DNA from: Coenobita brevimanus | Lineage: Eukaryota > Arthropoda > Malacostraca > Decapoda > Coenobitidae | Reading direction: 5' to 3' | Assembly: GCA_032717465.1 (NCBI GenBank) | Contig: CM064664.1 | Location: 3,198,469-3,262,468, forward strand | Length of the DNA stretch: 64,000 bases | Part shown: positions 56,716-64,000 of the stretch, one piece after another | Layout: each line of letters begins with the position of its first letter | Position numbering within the stretch: position 1 is the stretch's first letter | Notes under the pieces: generated by a model | Seen by the model: only the letters and a program-made list of their open reading frames with translations | Database searches by the model: none | What the model was told of the DNA's origin: nothing | Translations under genes and position numbers: made by a program

Positions 56716-57031
56716 GATGCTAACTCAATCTAAGTAAACTAGCAACTCAGTACTGGCTGCAATTTTTTCAGAGAAAGATGCCAATAATCGAGAATAAAGA
56801 ATATAGGCACAGGTTAGTGGTGACCAGTTTGATCTAATTAAACTGGTAAAGAAAGAAAATTAAACAAACAACTGACTGTGAAAACTATTACGTAAATAAT
56901 AGAATTGAATCAATAATCACCAGTAAGATAGTGCCTATAGACTTTAATGATAAATACCTAAGTATGAATGAGTATTATCTCATGTATAATTTTAGAGGTA
57001 GGAGTTAATATCCTGGAATGAGGTCGCCAAT
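56716..57031 (-). promoter_or_regulatory. Gypsy leader with candidate primer binding site
   Basis: Immediately inside the LTR edge, the minus strand reads ATTGGCGACCTCATTCCAGG. TGGCGACC next to an LTR is a frequent primer-binding-site start in Gypsy elements. The rest is an untranslated leader to the gag ATG. Confidence 0.5.
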
Positions 57032-58088
57032 TGTCACGGGGTTTTTATAAAGTATGTAATATTAAAAAATAATTTTTCAATAATATTTGAGAACAGGACA
57101 ATGAATTGTCTTGTGAAAATCAAGCAATGATTACTTTATTCCGCCTTACTTCGCCGATTCTCTAAGGACAAGAATTTATAAACTTTCTCAACAGTACACA
57201 GCAGAGACTAATTACTCACAAATGCTATTTATTAGTACTGTTGGCCTCTGGAGAAAGTGACTCGACCCCTGACAATCAATAACTAATGCTATTAATGATA
57301 ACAGATTCTTGCTGATGCATTAACTCCTGGTTGCACAACGGATTTTAAGCTTAATACAAAAGGACTGGCCTAAGTACTCAGTTGCGAATAAGGCAAAGCG
57401 TTTATGCAAACTAGGAGCTATAAGTAAAATAAGTTTAATATGGAAAATAAAACATGAGTTTACATTACATTAAGCTCAAGAAAAAGAACTGTTAAATTTA
57501 TTGATTACAATAAATAAATTAACGTTACATGTTTCAAAATGAATTCAAAATAAGGAGATCGCACTCACTCGCTCACTCGAAAGCTAACTCTTAAACATAG
57601 GAAAAAACGAAAAGAAATACTGGTCAAAAAAGTGGACAAAGCAGATGACTGGGCGTCATTACTGAGGAAGGACACTGCACACACTGAGCCTCTCGCCAAT
57701 CACGCTAGGTGGGAATCCAACGGCAGAGGTGGGAACTAGGCGTCGTTGCTGGGGAAGGACGCTGCCATACACACTACCTGCTTCCGTGGCGCTCAAACAT
57801 TGACTGATTCAAATGTGGGAGAGAGGCGAGTGTTGTGGCCGCATTTGCTAACGGCCAACGAGTGTGAGCGATACACACCCACAATATCACTCATGCGGAG
57901 GTTAATGTCGCGCACAAGGACAATCACTTAAGAAATAGTGAAATATTGCCTGAAAAACACTCCCGATCGGGTGGATACGTGGCGGTTAAACTGAGTGATA
58001 AATACTGAGATTCCACTAGAATTTGCGGTTTCCACCAGAGTTAATGTCACGAGTTTATTCAAATACTTAATTGCGCCGACTCGTGACA
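57032..58088 (-). repeat. 5' LTR of the Gypsy-type element
   Basis: The minus strand begins TGTCACGAGTCGGCGC (from 58088) and ends CCCCGTGACA (to 57032), so the ends carry the inverted TGTCACG/CGTGACA usual for LTRs. Length is 1057 bp. Only one LTR of this element is in the window, because the 3' half of the element is missing. Confidence 0.7.
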
Positions 58089-58092
58089 ATAT

Positions 58093-58190
58093 ACATAGAT
58101 ATATATATCTATATATATCTCTACGTATCTATCTATCTATATCTATCTATCTATCTCTCTATATCTATCTATCTATCTATCTATCTATTT

Positions 58191-58235
<45 letters not shown>
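58093..58235. repeat. (TATC)n/(TA)n compound microsatellite
   Basis: It starts directly outside the LTR edge with TATC-type repeats and passes into a (TA)n run. Confidence 0.9.
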
Positions 58236-58242
<7 letters not shown>

Positions 58243-58309
58243 TATGGTGAGTGTAGCCTATACACTGTATATACACTGTATATGGCTAGTGAGGGAGTGA
58301 TCGCCCTCT

Positions 58310-62066
<3,757 letters not shown>

Positions 62067-62757
62067 TAAACTGTTTCTTGGTGAAACTCAGGAACTCGCC
62101 AGGGCATGCAAAAGAGTTACCTGTACATGTCTGTATTGTCTCATCGAGGAGAATATTGGTAAACAATCTTTTTGTATCGGAACTGGCCATATAAATCGGA
62201 TGAGAAGAGCATAAATTCTTAATTTCTCGTGCAAAGGCTGTCGAATTATGAACTGTTTATTCATTACTGTACTAGTGAGAGGGCTAAATATAGTTACAAA
62301 AAAATTTGCAAGGTTGTAATTAAATGTACCGATAGCTGAAAGAGTCGGTCTAATGGGACAAGGGGGTTTACGTACTTCAGGCAGTCCATACAAAATACCA
62401 GGTACTGATCCATTTGCAAACAAATGGTCGTAGGTATCTGAAGTTATTACCTTATTTTTAAAGATTTTTAAGAGTCTGTTAAGTTTGTCTTCCAGTTTCA
62501 GAATGTATGGAAATGGATCAATATCTAACTCAAGAAGTTTAGATGTATCAGATAAAATACCTTGAATCTTTTCAACATAAGTACTCTTATCAAAGATTAC
62601 TACCTTTCTTCCTTTATCAGGCTTAGTAATAGTGAGGCTACTGTCCTGTTCCAGGGCTTTTAATACACTGAACTTTTTCCTACTGCATAGAGACTTTGAA
62701 AAATTGACATTCTTAAATGAATCATGAGCAATTTTGCATACCTTATCAGCAATTCCT

Positions 62758-63059
62758 TTAACCCGTACCCTCTCGGTTTTTTCAGGCCTCCCCACCCCCT
62801 GAAAATCCGGTTAATTTTCTTTTTTTTTTTTTTCTCTCAAATATTCCCTTCTGATGTGAAACTAATGAAAATCACCAAGAAAGTTGCTCCTGTCACTCTG
62901 AGTGCTCCTAAGGTGGGTCCCCCCTCACCTCAGCCATGTGTTCTGTGGCTGGGCCAGTGCTGTGCTCCGTTTTCTACAGTGGGAAAGACGAGGGTAACTA
63001 ATCAAAACCAACCTAAATACATGTATTTACATTTATTTGCTACAAAAGTACATATACAG

Positions 63060-63131
<72 letters not shown>

Positions 63132-63366
63132 GTGATAATAACATAGGTTCATAATGGTACCACCCATTGATCACCAATTTCTGGCACACTTGACTAGCTG
63201 ATACTGTTGTTTCCACTTACATACACTCTAGGTATCACCAGCAAAATTTGAAAAACGTGCATGCAATTCACCTTGCAATTGCCAATCGTATGGCATACAA
63301 CGGTGGGTCCTTGGCAGCTACCATGTACTGTCGTACGACGTACGATGTTGGGAGGGTACGGGTTAA
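62758..63366 (+). mobile_element. TTAA-flanked MITE D with 11-bp perfect TIRs
   Basis: TTAA at 62758-62761 and 63363-63366 flank CCCGTACCCTC (62762-62772) and its exact reverse complement GAGGGTACGGG (63352-63362). Length is 609 bp with no transposase. It interrupts the second Penelope family: excising it with one TTAA leaves the flanking coding frame continuous (LYSP before, KGIADK after, with one TAA in between that may be an old CAA). Confidence 0.9.
63064..63129. repeat. (TA)n microsatellite inside MITE D
   Basis: A TA/AT run of about 65 bp with one GA interruption. Confidence 0.9.
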
Positions 63367-63940
63367 AGTTAACTGGTTTATTTTAGGGACTGTAAAGAGG
63401 CAACTTGGATATAGTATTAATAAGTTTTTCGAATGCCTTTAAATGATCAAAAAATTTGGAACTATCAACTGAAACTCCAAAATCCAAACCAAACATCAAT
63501 GCATCCTCTTCAAGGTTGCTAAGTTTTCTACTCGATAGATTCGTAATGACATCATTAGCATTTAAAGATAAACATTTAGGAACTTCTAGACTGTAAAGCT
63601 TTTTACTATGTGTTAATTTAGTAATCTTAAGTCTGCTATTAAAATTGCAATAAATTTTTGCAATGAGTACTTTAAAATCTAGCCAAAATACATTAGCTTT
63701 GAATTCCATTGGACAATGAAAATAATCGTTTTTCAGCTTGCATGTTCAGTTTTGTTGTTAATTTCAAAAGCCAGCAGTTTAAAAAGGATGGATCTATGCA
63801 ACCGGCTGCCAAGAAAATGCTGCTTTAAACTTGTTTTAAAGTGTAAGAATTTTGGAAAAACTTCATATTCCTTACAAGTGGTTAAAAAGACTAAATCCTG
63901 AGTTGCTTTGTGTGATGTCCAATCCAGACGTTCCAAACGA

Positions 63941-64000
63941 TGATATATGGAGAGTGTGTAAATATATATATATGTATGTATATATATATATATATATATA
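63941..64000. repeat. (TA)n-rich end of window
   Basis: From about 63960 the sequence is mostly TA repeats with a TATGTATGTA interruption, continuing beyond the window. Confidence 0.8.

Larger units (their letters stand above)
62070..63936 (-). pseudogene. Penelope-like RT N-terminal half, broken
   Basis: The N-terminus reads FPKFLHFKTSLKQHFLGSRL and LLAFEINNKTEHAS (63936-63733), then FKVLIAKIYCNFNSRLKITK and LSNLEEDALMFGLDFGVSVD (63709-63383). After the MITE, GIADKVCKIAHDSFKNVNFS, LTITKPDKGRKVVIFDKSTY (RT motif 1; PDKG), GSVPGILYGLPEVRKP and CPIRPTLSAIGTFNYNLANF follow, then, after a frame change, a degraded [20 protein letters not shown] (first catalytic Asp region). It stops before the YVDD box. 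The usual KxHK motif reads EVRK. Stops and frameshifts are present. Confidence 0.8.
62067..63940 (-). mobile_element. Second Penelope-like family, truncated, interrupted by MITE D
   Basis: The N-terminal region is at 63936-63367, a TTAA MITE at 62758-63366, and RT start at 62757-62067. The 3' half of the RT and the endonuclease are missing: the sequence stops at the LINE fragment near 62066. It is distinct from the head-to-head Penelope pair at 44.6-48.6 kb. Confidence 0.82.

Overview
The window is eukaryotic, repeat-dominated DNA from an invertebrate. The mix of non-LTR families (jockey-like, CR1-like, several RTE-like), Penelope-like elements, a DIRS-like relic, piggyBac and hAT DNA transposons, and long (TA)n, (TG)n, (TC)n and (TAA)n microsatellites fits an arthropod, most likely a decapod crustacean. 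That is an inference from repeat content; there is no host marker gene. I found no convincing host exon, tRNA, rRNA, CRISPR array or bacterial-type operon. Almost every long ORF is a transposon ORF or its antisense shadow.

Layout. 0.6-2.6 kb: 5'-truncated jockey-like LINE (+). 2.9-5.0 kb: RTE family A copy (-) with an internal deletion. 6.0-13.1 kb: CR1-like LINE (-), split in two by an almost intact RTE (+, 6.95-10.69 kb) that carries a PHD-type zinc finger after its reverse transcriptase. 13.1-17.8 kb: second CR1-like copy (-), interrupted by a short hAT element. 18.6-20.9 kb: degraded piggyBac transposase (+). 20.97-24.17 kb: RTE family A copy (+). 25.1-27.5 kb: jockey-like copy (-). 27.5-28.4 kb: diverged tandem repeat and an RTE-A 3' stub. 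28.8-31.8 kb: intronless DUF7869-like gene (-), broken by a TTAA-flanked MITE. 32.2-32.9 kb: jockey endonuclease fragment. 36.6-39.2 kb: DIRS-like relic. 39.2-41.2 kb: two more TTAA MITEs. 44.6-48.65 kb: two nearly identical Penelope-like copies head to head, each with a hammerhead-like motif. 49.4-55.7 kb: two 936-bp direct repeats (candidate LTRs). 55.7-58.1 kb: Gypsy-type gag and LTR (-). 58.3-61.6 kb: a further RTE-like LINE (+). 61.7-62.07 kb: LINE 3' fragment. 62.07-63.94 kb: a second, different Penelope-like family (-), interrupted by a TTAA MITE.

The elements do not work together as a pathway; the window records successive insertions. Nesting gives a relative order: CR1 before the PHD-RTE, CR1 copy 2 before hAT, the DUF7869-like gene before MITE A, the second Penelope family before MITE D, and Gypsy gag before the 936-bp repeat. 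The youngest-looking elements are the PHD-finger RTE (one frameshift and one C-to-T stop near its C-terminus) and the head-to-head Penelope pair (arms almost identical). Several stops are consistent with C-to-T decay of CGA or CAG codons.

The most unusual items are the PHD finger between the RT palm and the C-terminal region of an RTE, the CR1-like polyprotein with ORF1-like and endonuclease segments in one frame, the inverted Penelope dimer with hammerhead motifs, and the repeated TTAA-CCCG MITEs, two of which cut cleanly into coding sequence.
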